Both the position numbers and the translations under genes were made by a program. Positions 38,106 through 46,262 of a DNA stretch of 64,000 bases are shown here, piece after piece. Location: positions 124,001 through 188,000 of the forward strand of contig CAWBFA010000003.1 of assembly GCA_963788055.1 (NCBI GenBank). The letters run 5' to 3'. Every line of letters starts with the position of its first letter. The first letter of the stretch is position 1. The notes beneath the pieces were generated by a model. The model did not search any database. It was not told the DNA's origin and saw only the letters and a program-made list of their open reading frames with translations. Origin of the DNA: JACCTU01 sp963788055 (GTDB lineage: Bacteria; Actinomycetota; Thermoleophilia; Gaiellales; Gaiellaceae).

Positions 38106-38133
38106 GCCCGGACTCTACGGTTAGCATCGAACG
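38106..38133. promoter_or_regulatory. Back-to-back leaderless promoters of mutY and gltX
   Basis: In 28 bases, TAGCAT (38122-38127, plus) lies six bases before GTG 38134 and TAGAGT (38112-38117, minus) six bases before GTG 38105. Transcripts would start at or next to each initiation codon, leaving no room for a ribosome site. Confidence 0.5.
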
Positions 38134-39114
38134 GTGACGACCGCGGGCCGGGTTCGCTTCGCTCCGAGCCCGACGGGCTCGCTCCACGTCGGGAACGCGC
38201 TCAGCGCCGTGGCCAACCGACGCCTCGGCGAGTGGATGCTCCTGCGGATCGACGACACCGATGCCGCCCGGAACGTGCCGGGCGGGGAGGAGGCGATCCT
38301 GCGCGACCTCGAGTGGCTCGGCGTCGAGTGGGACGAAGGGCCGGTGCGGCAGAGCGAGCGCACCGAGCGCTACCTCGAGGCCGCGGCGAAGCTCGGCGAC
38401 CGCTTCGACGGGATCACGCTGGTGCGCGAGGACGGGCGGCCGACCTACCACCTGGCGAGCGTCGTCGACGACATCGACTTCGGGATCACGCACGTCATCC
38501 GTGGGAACGACCACCGCCCGAACGAGGCGCTGCACCGGCGGCTCGCCGACGCGCTCGGGGCGACACCGCCCGAGTACGTCCACCACGGGCTGATCCTCGG
38601 CGAGGACGGCAAGAAGCTGTCGAAGCGCGCCGAGGGCGCGACCATCGGATCGCTGCGCGACGCCGGGATCCCAGGAGAAGCCGTGCGCGCCTACCTCGAC
38701 GAGCTCGGCCTGCCCGCCCACGACGTCCACTACGACCTCCCGCGGATCCGGCGGCTCGCGATCGAGGCGATCGGAGCGCTCTCCGATGAGGAGCTGAGCG
38801 CGCGCGTAGGGGTTCCCGCGTCGGTCGCACCGGCCCTCAGGGGTGCCCGCGACCTCAACGAAGCGCGCGACTACGCTGGGTCGATCTTGGAGACGCCGCC
38901 GCCCGTGAAGGCACAGCCTGAGACGCTGCTCCGCTTTCGTGAGCTCGTCGACCTCGAGCCCAAGGAGCTCGTCCGCGAGCTCAAGGCGGTGGGAGGCGAT
39001 CTGCGCACGCTGCGGCTCGTGCTGACGGGGCGCGAGCGCGGTCCCGAGCTCTGGGCGGTGCTCGCCGCGCTGCCGCGGGAGGAGCAGCTTCGGAGGGTCG
39101 ATGCGGCTCTCTGA
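38134..39114 (+). CDS. gltX: Glutamyl-tRNA synthetase, unusually compact
   Basis: 326 residues, against about 470 for usual GluRS. Class I signatures: RVRFAPSPTGSLHVGN (HIGH), LLRIDDTDAARN, GRPTYHLASVVDDIDFGITH, VIRGNDHRPNEALH and the KMSKS motif KKLSKR. The segment between EERY-type helix (RQSERTERYLEAAAKLGD) and GITLVREDGRPTYH is much shortened and lacks the zinc-binding subdomain. The C-terminal anticodon-binding part is reduced but ends in the GltX-like LRLVLTGRERGPELWAVLA. Glu-Q-tRNA(Asp) synthetases are of similar size, but gltX synteny with cysS and the C-terminal domain favour GluRS. Starts at GTG 38134; overlaps cysS by 14 bases. Confidence 0.78.
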   Translation: MTTAGRVRFAPSPTGSLHVGNALSAVANRRLGEWMLLRIDDTDAARNVPGGEEAILRDLEWLGVEWDEGPVRQSERTERYLEAAAKLGDRFDGITLVREDGRPTYHLASVVDDIDFGITHVIRGNDHRPNEALHRRLADALGATPPEYVHHGLILGEDGKKLSKRAEGATIGSLRDAGIPGEAVRAYLDELGLPAHDVHYDLPRIRRLAIEAIGALSDEELSARVGVPASVAPALRGARDLNEARDYAGSILETPPPVKAQPETLLRFRELVDLEPKELVRELKAVGGDLRTLRLVLTGRERGPELWAVLAALPREEQLRRVDAAL

Positions 39115-40372
39115 CACGCTCACGCGGGCGATGGCCGAGCTGCCCGAGCCCCCGGGCCCGGTGCGCATCTACTCGTGCGGGCCGACGGTCTACCAGCGCA
39201 TCCACGTCGGCAACGCGGTGCCGTTCGTGTTCGCGATGTGGCTGCGCCGCTGGCTGCAACGCACCGGCTACGAGGCGCGGCTCGCGATCAACATCACCGA
39301 CATCAACGACAAGATCTACGAGGCCGCGCCGGGCAAGAGCGCCGAGCTCGCGCGCAATGCGACTGAGTGGTACCTCGAGGACACGGGCGGCCTCGGCCTC
39401 GGCCGTCCCGACTTCGAGCCGCGCGCGACCGAGACCGTCCCGGAGCAGATCGCGATGATCGAGCAGCTGATCGCCGCCGGGTTTGCGTACGAAGTCGACG
39501 GCGACGTCTACTACCGCGTCTCGCGCTTCCCGGAGTACGGGCGGCTCTCGGGCCAGAGGCCGGACAAGGTCGAGGAGCAGGAGCCGAACCCGCGCAAGGA
39601 GGACCCGCGCGACTTCGCGCTCTGGAAGGCGAACAAGCCGGGCGAGGACACCTGGTGGGACTCCCCTTGGGGGCATGGCCGACCCGGGTGGCACATCGAG
39701 TGCTCGGCGATGAGCGAGCTGCACTTCGGGACGGAGTTCGAGGTGCACGGCGGCGGGCTCGACCTCGTCTTTCCGCACCACGAGAACGAGCTCGCGCAGT
39801 CCCGTGCGCTCGGCCACCGCTTCGCCAAGATCTGGATGCACAACGGACTGCTCCGGCTCGGCGACGCGGAGATGCACAAGTCGCTCGGGAACGTCGTCAC
39901 CCTCCAGAACGCGCTCGCAACGTGGGGGAGGGAGACTCTTCTCCTCTTTTACGCGACCGGTCACTGGCGCAAGCCCCTCGACTTCACCGATGAGACGCTT
40001 GGGGCGGCGGCCGCACGCGCTGAGCGCTTCCGCGACGTCTTCCGCTCTCCGTCGGAGCCGGCGCCCGAAGGTTCCTGGGAGCGCTTCGCCGCCGCGCTGG
40101 ACGTGGACTTCAACACGCCTGAGGCCCTCGCGGTCATGCACGAGTGGCGTGACCACGAGCTCCTGCGCCGTGCGCTCGAGATCTTCGGGCTCGAGTCGCT
40201 CGCGGAGCCGACGGAGGCGCCGCTCGAGGTGATCGAGCTCGCGCGCGAGCGGGCGAGAGCCCGTGCTGAGCGGCGCTTCGACGACGCGGACGACCTGCGC
40301 GGGCGAATCGAAGAGGCCGGCTGGATCGTCCGCGACTCCGACGGCGAGTTCCAGCTCGTCCCGAGACCGTGA
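39101..40372 (+). CDS. cysS: Cysteinyl-tRNA synthetase
   Basis: 423 residues from ATG 39101. YSCGPTVYQRIHVGN (first zinc Cys and HIGH), NITDINDKIYEAA, GRPGWHIECSAMS (second zinc Cys), HGGGLDLVFPHHENELAQS (zinc His/Glu), and the KMSKS variant MHKSLGN are all in place. The C-terminal helical part has ARAERRFDDADDLRGRIEEAGW. Slightly shorter than the 460-residue E. coli enzyme. It overlaps rlmB by GTGA. Confidence 0.95.
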   Translation: MRLSDTLTRAMAELPEPPGPVRIYSCGPTVYQRIHVGNAVPFVFAMWLRRWLQRTGYEARLAINITDINDKIYEAAPGKSAELARNATEWYLEDTGGLGLGRPDFEPRATETVPEQIAMIEQLIAAGFAYEVDGDVYYRVSRFPEYGRLSGQRPDKVEEQEPNPRKEDPRDFALWKANKPGEDTWWDSPWGHGRPGWHIECSAMSELHFGTEFEVHGGGLDLVFPHHENELAQSRALGHRFAKIWMHNGLLRLGDAEMHKSLGNVVTLQNALATWGRETLLLFYATGHWRKPLDFTDETLGAAAARAERFRDVFRSPSEPAPEGSWERFAAALDVDFNTPEALAVMHEWRDHELLRRALEIFGLESLAEPTEAPLEVIELARERARARAERRFDDADDLRGRIEEAGWIVRDSDGEFQLVPRP

Positions 40373-41073
40373 CCCGCGAGCAGGTCTACGGCCGCCGCCC
40401 GGTGCGCGAGGCGCTCCGCGGGCGTCGCGGGGTGCTCGAGCTCTGGGCGACAGAGCGCGCGGTGTCGGCGGAGCCTTGGCTACGCGAGAACGGCAAGCGC
40501 GTCCACGTGAAGCCGGAGCGCGAGCTGACCGAGGCGGCCGAGACGCGCGACCACCAGGGCGTGCTCGCCTGGGTCGAGCCGTACAAGTACGCCGACGCGC
40601 ACGAGCTCGCTGCGGTTGAGCGCCCGTTGATCGTCACGCTCGACCAGGTGTCGGACCCCCACAACCTCGGCGCGGTGATCCGTACGGCGGAAGCGGCGGG
40701 TGCGACCGGGGTCGTCGTCCCGGCGCACGGGTCTGCACGGGTGACACCCGCCGTCGCGCGCGCGTCCGCCGGGGCCGTCGAGCACTTGCCGGTCGCCGTC
40801 GTGACGAATCTCGCGCGCTACCTCGGCGAGGTGAAGAGCGCCGACCTCTGGGTCGTCGGCGCCGCCGGTGATGCTCCGCGCTCGATGTGGGACGCCGACC
40901 TCTCCGGCGGGCTCGCCCTCGTCTTCGGAGCTGAGGGGAAAGGGCTCCGGCCACTCGTCAGGCGCACCTGCGACGAGCTCGTCTCGATTCCCCTGGACGG
41001 GACGGTCGAGTCGCTGAACGTCAGCGTCGCGGCCGGCGTCCTCGTCTACGAGGCGAAGCGGCAGCGTGCCTGA
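40369..41073 (+). CDS. rlmB: 23S rRNA (guanosine-2'-O)-methyltransferase RlmB (SpoU/TrmH family)
   Basis: 234 residues. N-terminal substrate domain (YGRRPVREALRGRRGV), then the SPOUT fold with motif 1 LDQVSDPHNLGAVIRTAEAA, motif 2 LALVFGAEGKGLRPLVRRTC and motif 3 ISIPLDGTVESLNVSVAAGV. It methylates G2251 of 23S rRNA (E. coli numbering). Overlaps cysS and the NYN-domain gene, so it is one operon. Confidence 0.93.
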   Translation: MTREQVYGRRPVREALRGRRGVLELWATERAVSAEPWLRENGKRVHVKPERELTEAAETRDHQGVLAWVEPYKYADAHELAAVERPLIVTLDQVSDPHNLGAVIRTAEAAGATGVVVPAHGSARVTPAVARASAGAVEHLPVAVVTNLARYLGEVKSADLWVVGAAGDAPRSMWDADLSGGLALVFGAEGKGLRPLVRRTCDELVSIPLDGTVESLNVSVAAGVLVYEAKRQRA

Positions 41074-41497
41074 TCCGACCCTCTACCTGTTCGACGGCTG
41101 GAACCTGCTCCACGCTGCGCCGTTCAAGGACCCTCAGGAGTTGATCGACCGGCTCGCGAGCTTCGTGGGGGCGAGCGGTGCGCGAGGGATCCTCGTCTTC
41201 GACGGGAGCGGGCCGGACGAGCGGATCGGCCCGCTCGAGATCCGCTTCGCAGAGCACGCGGACACCCTGCTCGAGCGCCTGGCCGCCGAGCATCGCGGCT
41301 CCGAGGCTGTCTGCATCGTCTCGTCGGACAGCGTGATCAGAGGCGTGTCAGGCCAGGAGGTGCGGACCGTCTCGTCGCAGCGCTTCCTCGCCGACGCGGA
41401 GGCGACCTCCCACTCCGAGGAGCGTCCGCTCCGGCTCGGCGACCGCCTGGACGAGCGCACGCGCGCAGCCCTCGAGCGCCTCCGCCGCGGCGAGTAA
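41066..41497 (+). CDS. YacP/Rae1-like NYN-domain ribonuclease
   Basis: 143 residues from GTG 41066. The PIN-like NYN fold shows LYLFDGWNLLHAAPF (first Asp), GILVFDGSGPDERIG, and IVSSDSVIRGVSGQEVRTVS (second Asp pair), matching the B. subtilis YacP/Rae1 family of ribosome-associated endonucleases. Position directly after rlmB and before a sigma factor mirrors rlmB-yacP-sigH of Bacillus. Confidence 0.85.
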   Translation: MPDPTLYLFDGWNLLHAAPFKDPQELIDRLASFVGASGARGILVFDGSGPDERIGPLEIRFAEHADTLLERLAAEHRGSEAVCIVSSDSVIRGVSGQEVRTVSSQRFLADAEATSHSEERPLRLGDRLDERTRAALERLRRGE

Positions 41498-41516
41498 GAC
41501 CGGTTCTCGCAGCGAG

Positions 41517-41530
41517 CGAACATCTGTTCG
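41517..41530. promoter_or_regulatory. Candidate LexA/SOS box
   Basis: CGAACATCTGTTCG is a perfect CGAAC-N4-GTTCG inverted repeat, the Gram-positive-type LexA operator core. It lies 27 bases upstream of the -35 box of the sigma-factor gene. Binding is inferred. Confidence 0.5.
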
Positions 41531-41557
41531 TATCAAGTTAGGTCCAGTGCAAAGCTC

Positions 41558-41586
41558 TTGTAACTTGGACCAGCCGTTGCTATCTT
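41558..41586 (+). promoter_or_regulatory. Promoter of the sigma-factor gene
   Basis: TTGTAA (41558-41563) and TATCTT (41581-41586) are spaced by exactly 17 bases. A GGTCCA...TGGACC inverted repeat straddles the -35 box, and a small hairpin GGGTGA/TCACCC (41601-41616) lies in the predicted leader before ATG 41625. Confidence 0.6.
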
Positions 41587-41624
41587 CCACCTCAAGTTCA
41601 GGGTGAGACTTCACCCGACGCGCC

Positions 41625-42290
41625 ATGGCAGCCCACCCAGCCCAACACGTCCAGTCGCCCACGCGGGCCCAGCGCGAACTCGCAGATCTGCAGCTGGTGA
41701 TGCGCGCGCGGAACGGCGACTCGACTGCGCTCGACGCGTTGATCCGACGCTACGCAGGCTTCGTCCGCCTGAAGGCGAGCTCGTACTTCCTCGCCGGCGG
41801 GGATTCCGAGGACCTGATCCAGGAAGGGCTGATCGGCCTGTACAAGGCCGTGCGCGACTTCCGGGCCGACAAGGAGACGTCGTTCCGCTCGTTCGCCGAG
41901 CTCTGCGTCACGCGCCAGATCATCACGGCGATCAAGACCGCCACCCGCTTCAAGCACGCGCCGCTGAACGGCTATGTCTCCTTCAGCCAGACCCCGGCCG
42001 GCCAGGACTCGGAGAGCGACTGCACGCTGGGCGACGCGCTGCCCGGACCGTCGGTCGACGAACCGCCGATCGTCGTGATCTCGAGCGAGGAATTGCAGAG
42101 CCTCGTCTTCTCGCTCGGCACGGGCCTGTCGCACCTCGAGGCCGAGGCGCTCCGGCTCTACCTCGAAGGCAGCTCTTATGAGGACATGGCTGTCGAGCTC
42201 GGCTGCGACACGAAGACGATCGACAACGCGCTCCAGCGCGTCAAGCGCAAGGTGCTCCAGCACCAGCGCGGCCGGCAAGTGCTTCAGTAG
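41625..42290 (+). CDS. SigH/Sigma-30-like RNA polymerase sigma factor
   Basis: 221 residues. Region 2: ADLQLVMRARNGDSTALDAL, GGDSEDLIQEGLIGLYKAVR and FRSFAELCVTRQIITAIKTA. Region 4: LSHLEAEALRLYLEGSSYED and CDTKTIDNALQRVKRKVLQH. Length and sequence fit the Spo0H/SigH group rather than ECF factors. It stands at the end of the rlmB-yacP run, as sigH does in B. subtilis, but has its own promoter and a possible SOS box. Target genes unknown. Confidence 0.9.
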   Translation: MAAHPAQHVQSPTRAQRELADLQLVMRARNGDSTALDALIRRYAGFVRLKASSYFLAGGDSEDLIQEGLIGLYKAVRDFRADKETSFRSFAELCVTRQIITAIKTATRFKHAPLNGYVSFSQTPAGQDSESDCTLGDALPGPSVDEPPIVVISSEELQSLVFSLGTGLSHLEAEALRLYLEGSSYEDMAVELGCDTKTIDNALQRVKRKVLQHQRGRQVLQ

Positions 42291-42347
42291 GAGTGCCGAC
42301 GAAAACGCTCCGCGTGTGCGCCGAAACCGAAGCTAGGATAGCCGCGC

Positions 42348-42420
42348 GCCGGAGTAGCTCAGTTGGTAGAGCAAGCGCTTTGTAAGCGCTGGGTCGCCGG
42401 TTCGAGTCCGGCCTCCGGCT
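42348..42420 (+). tRNA. tRNA-Thr (anticodon TGT)
   Basis: Acceptor stem GCCGGAG/CTCCGGC, D arm GCTCAGTTGGTAGAGC, anticodon stem AGCGC/GCGCT with loop TTTGTAA (anticodon TGT, reads ACA), T arm GCCGG-TTCGAGT-CCGGC, discriminator T at 42420. CCA is not encoded. A TAGGAT box at 42334-42339 may be its -10. The 3' end is 4 bases from the stop of the opposing kinase gene. Confidence 0.95.
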
Positions 42421-42424
42421 TCGT

Positions 42425-44821
42425 CTAGGAAGCGACCGCGGCTCGCCTGCGCCTCGACTGCGCAGTCGTCGGGAGCTCGACGTGGAAGGTCGAGCCTTCT
42501 CCTTCCCGGGAGTCCACCCAGATCCGGCCGTCGAAGCGCCGCACGAGCTCGCTCGAGATGTAGAGCCCGAGCCCGGTTCCTCCGATCCCGCGCGTCATGT
42601 TCGGATCGAGGCGGTAGAACTTCTCGAAGATCCGGCGCTGCTCGCCCAGCGGGATCCCAAGCCCTGTGTCGCTCACCGAGAAGCGCACCGACCCGCCGTT
42701 CGCGGCCGCGGCCACGCGCACTTCGCCGCCGTCGGGCGAGTACTTGACCGCGTTGTCGACGAGGTTCCCGATCACCTGCCGGAGCTGGCTCGCGTCCGCG
42801 CGCACGCGGGGAAGCGCCGGCTCGAGGTCGACGACGAGCTGCACGTTCTCGGGCACGTGGATCTTCGCGGCCTGGACGACTCCGGTCACGAGGTCGGCAG
42901 GGTCGCAGTCGGCCATCGCGAGCTGGAGCTTCCCCGAGTCCAGGTGGCTCGCGAGGAGGAGATCCTCGACGATCGAGGCGAGCCGGTCCGACTCGTGCGC
43001 GATCACCTGCAGGAGGTGGTCGTGGAGCTCGTCGTCGAGCTCGAGATCGGGTCGGCGGATCGTGAGCGCCGCGCCGTAGATCGCCGCCAGTGGCGTACGC
43101 AGCTCGTGCGAGACCGTCGCGACGAAGTCGCTTCGCATCTGCTCGAGCGCACGCTCCTCGGTCAGGTCGCGGAAGGCGTAGACGACGCCCTCGTCGAGCT
43201 CGACGCCTGAGCCTGAGATCCAAAGCTCGCGCCCGCCGAGCTCGACCGGTGTCGTCTCCGCGCGTCCGGTGCCAGGATCCTCGGTGACCGGGATCCGGAG
43301 CGTGAGCTGCTCCCAGCCGGGCACGACCTCGGCGATCGGACGGCCGATCACGTCCTCGATCTCGAAGCCGGTGATCCGGGCGGCCGCGGGGTTCCAGAGC
43401 CGCACGATCCCCTCGCGGTCGACGAGCACCACGCCGTCCGCGACCGACTGGAGCACGCGCGAGGCCTGCGCCCGCTCGTCCGCCTGCTGGTAGAGCCGCG
43501 CGTTCTCGATCGCCGTCGCAGCACGCCGCCCGAGCTCCTCGGCGAAGAGGAGATCGGTCTCGTCGTAGCGGCGTCCCGACTCGGCCGTCGCGAGCGTGAT
43601 CGCGCCGAGCACTCGGTCCTGAACGGCGAGCGGCACGCAGACGAACGACTCGAGGCCGAGCTCGCGGATCAGGTCGTAGTGCAGCTCGTCGACTGCGTCC
43701 GTTCGGAGCATCTCGTCCGTGAGCTCGCCCACGAGCTGCGACTTCCCGGTCCGGATCACTTCGCCCGCGGCACTCTGCTCGTTCGGCGGGTAGCGCTGCT
43801 GCAGCTCCTCGGCGAAGACCATCTTCTGGGCGTCCATGTGGGCGAGTGCGACCTGGCGCAGCAGCCCTTCTTCGACGATGTGCACCGAGGCCCAGTCGGC
43901 GACCGACGGCACGGCGGCGCGCGCGACCGCCTCGAGCGTGTCGATGTAGTTGAGCGACGTTCCGAGCAGCTCGCCCGCCTCCAGGAGGAACAGCTGCGCC
44001 TGCTGGGCCCGCTTGTGGTCGTGGATGTCCGTCGCGGTGCCGATCCAGAAGTCGATCGCGCCGTCCGTTCCCCGCATCGGGACCGCGCGACCGAGGTGCC
44101 AGCGGTACGTCCCATCGGCGGCCCGGAAGCGGTACTCCACCTCGAAGACCTCACCGGACGCGAGGGTCTCGGCGCGCTTCGCGACCGTGCCCGGCAGGTC
44201 GTCGGGATGGACGGCGAGCGTCCATCCGGCCTCGCCTGCCAGCTCGACGGTCTGGCCCGTGTACTCGTACCAGCGTCGGTTGTAGTAGGTCGCTCGGCCT
44301 TCCCGGTCAGCGGCCCAGACGATCTGAGGCATCGCGTCCGCGAGCTGCCGGTACCGCTCCTCGCTGACGCGCCGCTCTTCGGCGACCTCGCGCTCGCGCA
44401 GCAGCTCGCCCTGGCGCTTCAACTCCGCCGTCTTGCGGTGCAGGTCGATGAAGACCGCGACCTTCGAGCGCAGCACCTGGGGGTTGAACGGCTTGAAGAG
44501 GTAGTCGACTGCACCGGTGGAGTAGCCGCGGAACACGTGTTGCTCCTCCATCGAGATCGCGGTCAGGAAGATGATCGGGATCGACGCGGATCGCTCTCGC
44601 TGCTTGATCAGCTCGGCGGTCTCGAACCCGTCGAGGCCGGGCATCTGGACGTCGAGCAGGATGCAGGCGAACTCCTGGTGAAGCAGCGCCCGGAGCGCCT
44701 CCTCTCCCGACCGCACGCTGACGAGGTTCTCGCCGAGCGGCTCCAGGATCGCTCGGAGCGCAACGAGGTTCTCCTCGCGGTCGTCGACGAGCAGCAGGTC
44801 GACGGGCAGTTCCGAGCTCAC
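42425..44821 (-). CDS. Receiver-PAS-GAF-PAS sensor histidine kinase
   Basis: 798 residues, no membrane helix. An N-terminal receiver domain (phospho-Asp 57 in CILLDVQMPG, Lys 110 in DYLFKPF), a PAS domain with PAC (about 155-280; FWIGTATDIHDHKRA), GAF (about 290-445; LESFVCVPLAVQDRVLGAI), a second PAS (about 455-565), HisKA with VSHELRTPLAAI, and HATPase_c (GNLVDNAVKYSPDGG, DTGLGIPLGEQRRIFEKFYR, GGTGLGLYI). It can receive phosphate at its own receiver and signal through its kinase core. It overlaps cheB by ATGA and is the last gene of the operon from 52131. Confidence 0.9.
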   Translation of the reverse strand: MSSELPVDLLLVDDREENLVALRAILEPLGENLVSVRSGEEALRALLHQEFACILLDVQMPGLDGFETAELIKQRERSASIPIIFLTAISMEEQHVFRGYSTGAVDYLFKPFNPQVLRSKVAVFIDLHRKTAELKRQGELLREREVAEERRVSEERYRQLADAMPQIVWAADREGRATYYNRRWYEYTGQTVELAGEAGWTLAVHPDDLPGTVAKRAETLASGEVFEVEYRFRAADGTYRWHLGRAVPMRGTDGAIDFWIGTATDIHDHKRAQQAQLFLLEAGELLGTSLNYIDTLEAVARAAVPSVADWASVHIVEEGLLRQVALAHMDAQKMVFAEELQQRYPPNEQSAAGEVIRTGKSQLVGELTDEMLRTDAVDELHYDLIRELGLESFVCVPLAVQDRVLGAITLATAESGRRYDETDLLFAEELGRRAATAIENARLYQQADERAQASRVLQSVADGVVLVDREGIVRLWNPAAARITGFEIEDVIGRPIAEVVPGWEQLTLRIPVTEDPGTGRAETTPVELGGRELWISGSGVELDEGVVYAFRDLTEERALEQMRSDFVATVSHELRTPLAAIYGAALTIRRPDLELDDELHDHLLQVIAHESDRLASIVEDLLLASHLDSGKLQLAMADCDPADLVTGVVQAAKIHVPENVQLVVDLEPALPRVRADASQLRQVIGNLVDNAVKYSPDGGEVRVAAAANGGSVRFSVSDTGLGIPLGEQRRIFEKFYRLDPNMTRGIGGTGLGLYISSELVRRFDGRIWVDSREGEGSTFHVELPTTAQSRRRRAAVAS

Positions 44822-45408
44822 GCGCGCACCCGCTCGCCTGACGGCTCGCAGAGGAGGCCGTAGAGGAAGGGACCGATCTGGTCGAGCGGGAGGATTGCGT
44901 CCGCCGCCGTCGCGGCGAGCGCTGCGCCTGGCATCTCGCCACGCTCCGCATTCCGCGGGTCCTGGACGACCGCGACCCCGCCTGCGCCCTTGATTCGCGC
45001 GAGCCCGGCCGCCCCGTCCTTGTTCGCGCCGGTGAGGATGACGCCGATCACCCGCTCGCGGTAAGCGTCCGCGGCGGACTCGAAGAGCACGTCGATCGAG
45101 GGGCGGGCGTAGTGGACCCGCTCGTCGGTCGAGAGCGAGAAGTACCCCGGCTGGACGAGGAGGTGGTAGTCGGGTGGGGCGAGGTAGACCTTGCCCGGCT
45201 CGATCGACGTCTTGTCGTACGCATCGTCGACCGGCAGCTGCGCGCGGTGGCCGAGGAGGCTGGCGAGCCCGCCGTCGACCGTGTCGTTTGCGCGATGCTG
45301 CGCGATCACCACCGCCGCATCGGTCTCGGCGGGAAGTGCCGACAGGATCTCCCCCACAGCATGCAGTCCTCCCCAGGAAGCGCCGATCACAATCAGGTCG
45401 TAGTTCAC
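44818..45408 (-). CDS. CheB-type methylesterase domain protein (no receiver)
   Basis: 196 residues consisting only of the CheB catalytic domain: GASWGGLHAVGEIL (catalytic Ser), AQHRANDTVDG (His), VILTGANKDGAAGLARIKGA (Asp). CheB normally hydrolyses methyl-glutamate on chemoreceptors and has an N-terminal receiver; here the receiver is absent and no receptor gene is in view. Overlaps CheR by GTGA and the downstream kinase by ATGA. Confidence 0.9.
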   Translation of the reverse strand: MNYDLIVIGASWGGLHAVGEILSALPAETDAAVVIAQHRANDTVDGGLASLLGHRAQLPVDDAYDKTSIEPGKVYLAPPDYHLLVQPGYFSLSTDERVHYARPSIDVLFESAADAYRERVIGVILTGANKDGAAGLARIKGAGGVAVVQDPRNAERGEMPGAALAATAADAILPLDQIGPFLYGLLCEPSGERVRA

Positions 45409-46262
45409 CTGGTCTTCTTCCAGAGCTTCTCGACTCCGTCGAGCTCCTGGTATCGGTCCTCGAAGCCCGAGTAGCGGATCGTCTCCCTGTGGCCGAGTGC
45501 GAGCACGCCGAAGCGGATCAGGCTGTCATGGAAGAGCTGGAACACACGACTCTGCAGGGAGCGGTCGAAGTAGATCATCACGTTGCGGCAGACGATCGCG
45601 TGGAACTCGTTGAAGCCTCGATCCGAAACGAGGTTGTGCTGCGCGAAGACCGCGTTCTCGACGAGTCGCCTGTCGAAGGCTGCACCGTCGTAGTTCGCGA
45701 GGTAGTACTCGGAGAACGCGCGCGTACCCCCGGCCAGCAGGTAGTTCTGCGTGAACTCCTGCATCTTCTCGAGCGGGAAGACCCCGAGCCGCGCCCGCTC
45801 GAGCACGGCCTCGTTGATGTCAGTCGCGTAGAGCCGGGAGCGTTCGAGCAGTCCTTCCTCTTCGAGCACGATCGCGAGCGAGTACACCTCTTCGCCGGTC
45901 GCGCACCCTGCGATCCAGAGGCGCGAGAAGGGATAGGTCTTCAGCAACGGGACGACTTTCTCGCGGAACGCGGTGTAGAACGACGGGTCGCGGAACATCG
46001 TCGTCACGCTGATGGAGAGGTCGAGCAGCAGCTGCTCCATGCACGCCGGGTCGTGGAGCACCTTGCTCTGGAGCGCGGAGATCGTCTCGAGTCCCTCGGC
46101 GTGGGCGCGGCGCCAGAGCCGCCGTTTCAGCGAGGCAGGCGCATACTCGCGGAAGTCGAAGCCGTAGCGGCGGAAGATCGCCTCCAGCAGGAGAGCGACC
46201 TCGATCTCCTCGACGTCGCGCGTCTCGGTCTGGGCACCGCCTGACGAGGCACCATTACTGAT
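45405..46262 (-). CDS. CheR-type methyltransferase
   Basis: About 285 residues. The N-terminal CheR_N helix bundle is evident (EVALLLEAIFRRYGFDFREY, APASLKRRLWRRAHAEGLET), followed by the SAM domain: SVTTMFRDPSFYTAF, LWIAGCATGEEVYSLAIVLE, YATDINEAVLERA and HAIVCRNVMIYFD. The start is unclear: in frame there is no ATG/GTG/TTG before GTG 46061, which would remove the CheR_N domain; the frame reads ATC-AGT-AAT at 46262, overlapping the previous stop. A base error or a rare initiator is likely. Partner of the following CheB. Confidence 0.8.
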   Translation of the reverse strand: MSNGASSGGAQTETRDVEEIEVALLLEAIFRRYGFDFREYAPASLKRRLWRRAHAEGLETISALQSKVLHDPACMEQLLLDLSISVTTMFRDPSFYTAFREKVVPLLKTYPFSRLWIAGCATGEEVYSLAIVLEEEGLLERSRLYATDINEAVLERARLGVFPLEKMQEFTQNYLLAGGTRAFSEYYLANYDGAAFDRRLVENAVFAQHNLVSDRGFNEFHAIVCRNVMIYFDRSLQSRVFQLFHDSLIRFGVLALGHRETIRYSGFEDRYQELDGVEKLWKKTR

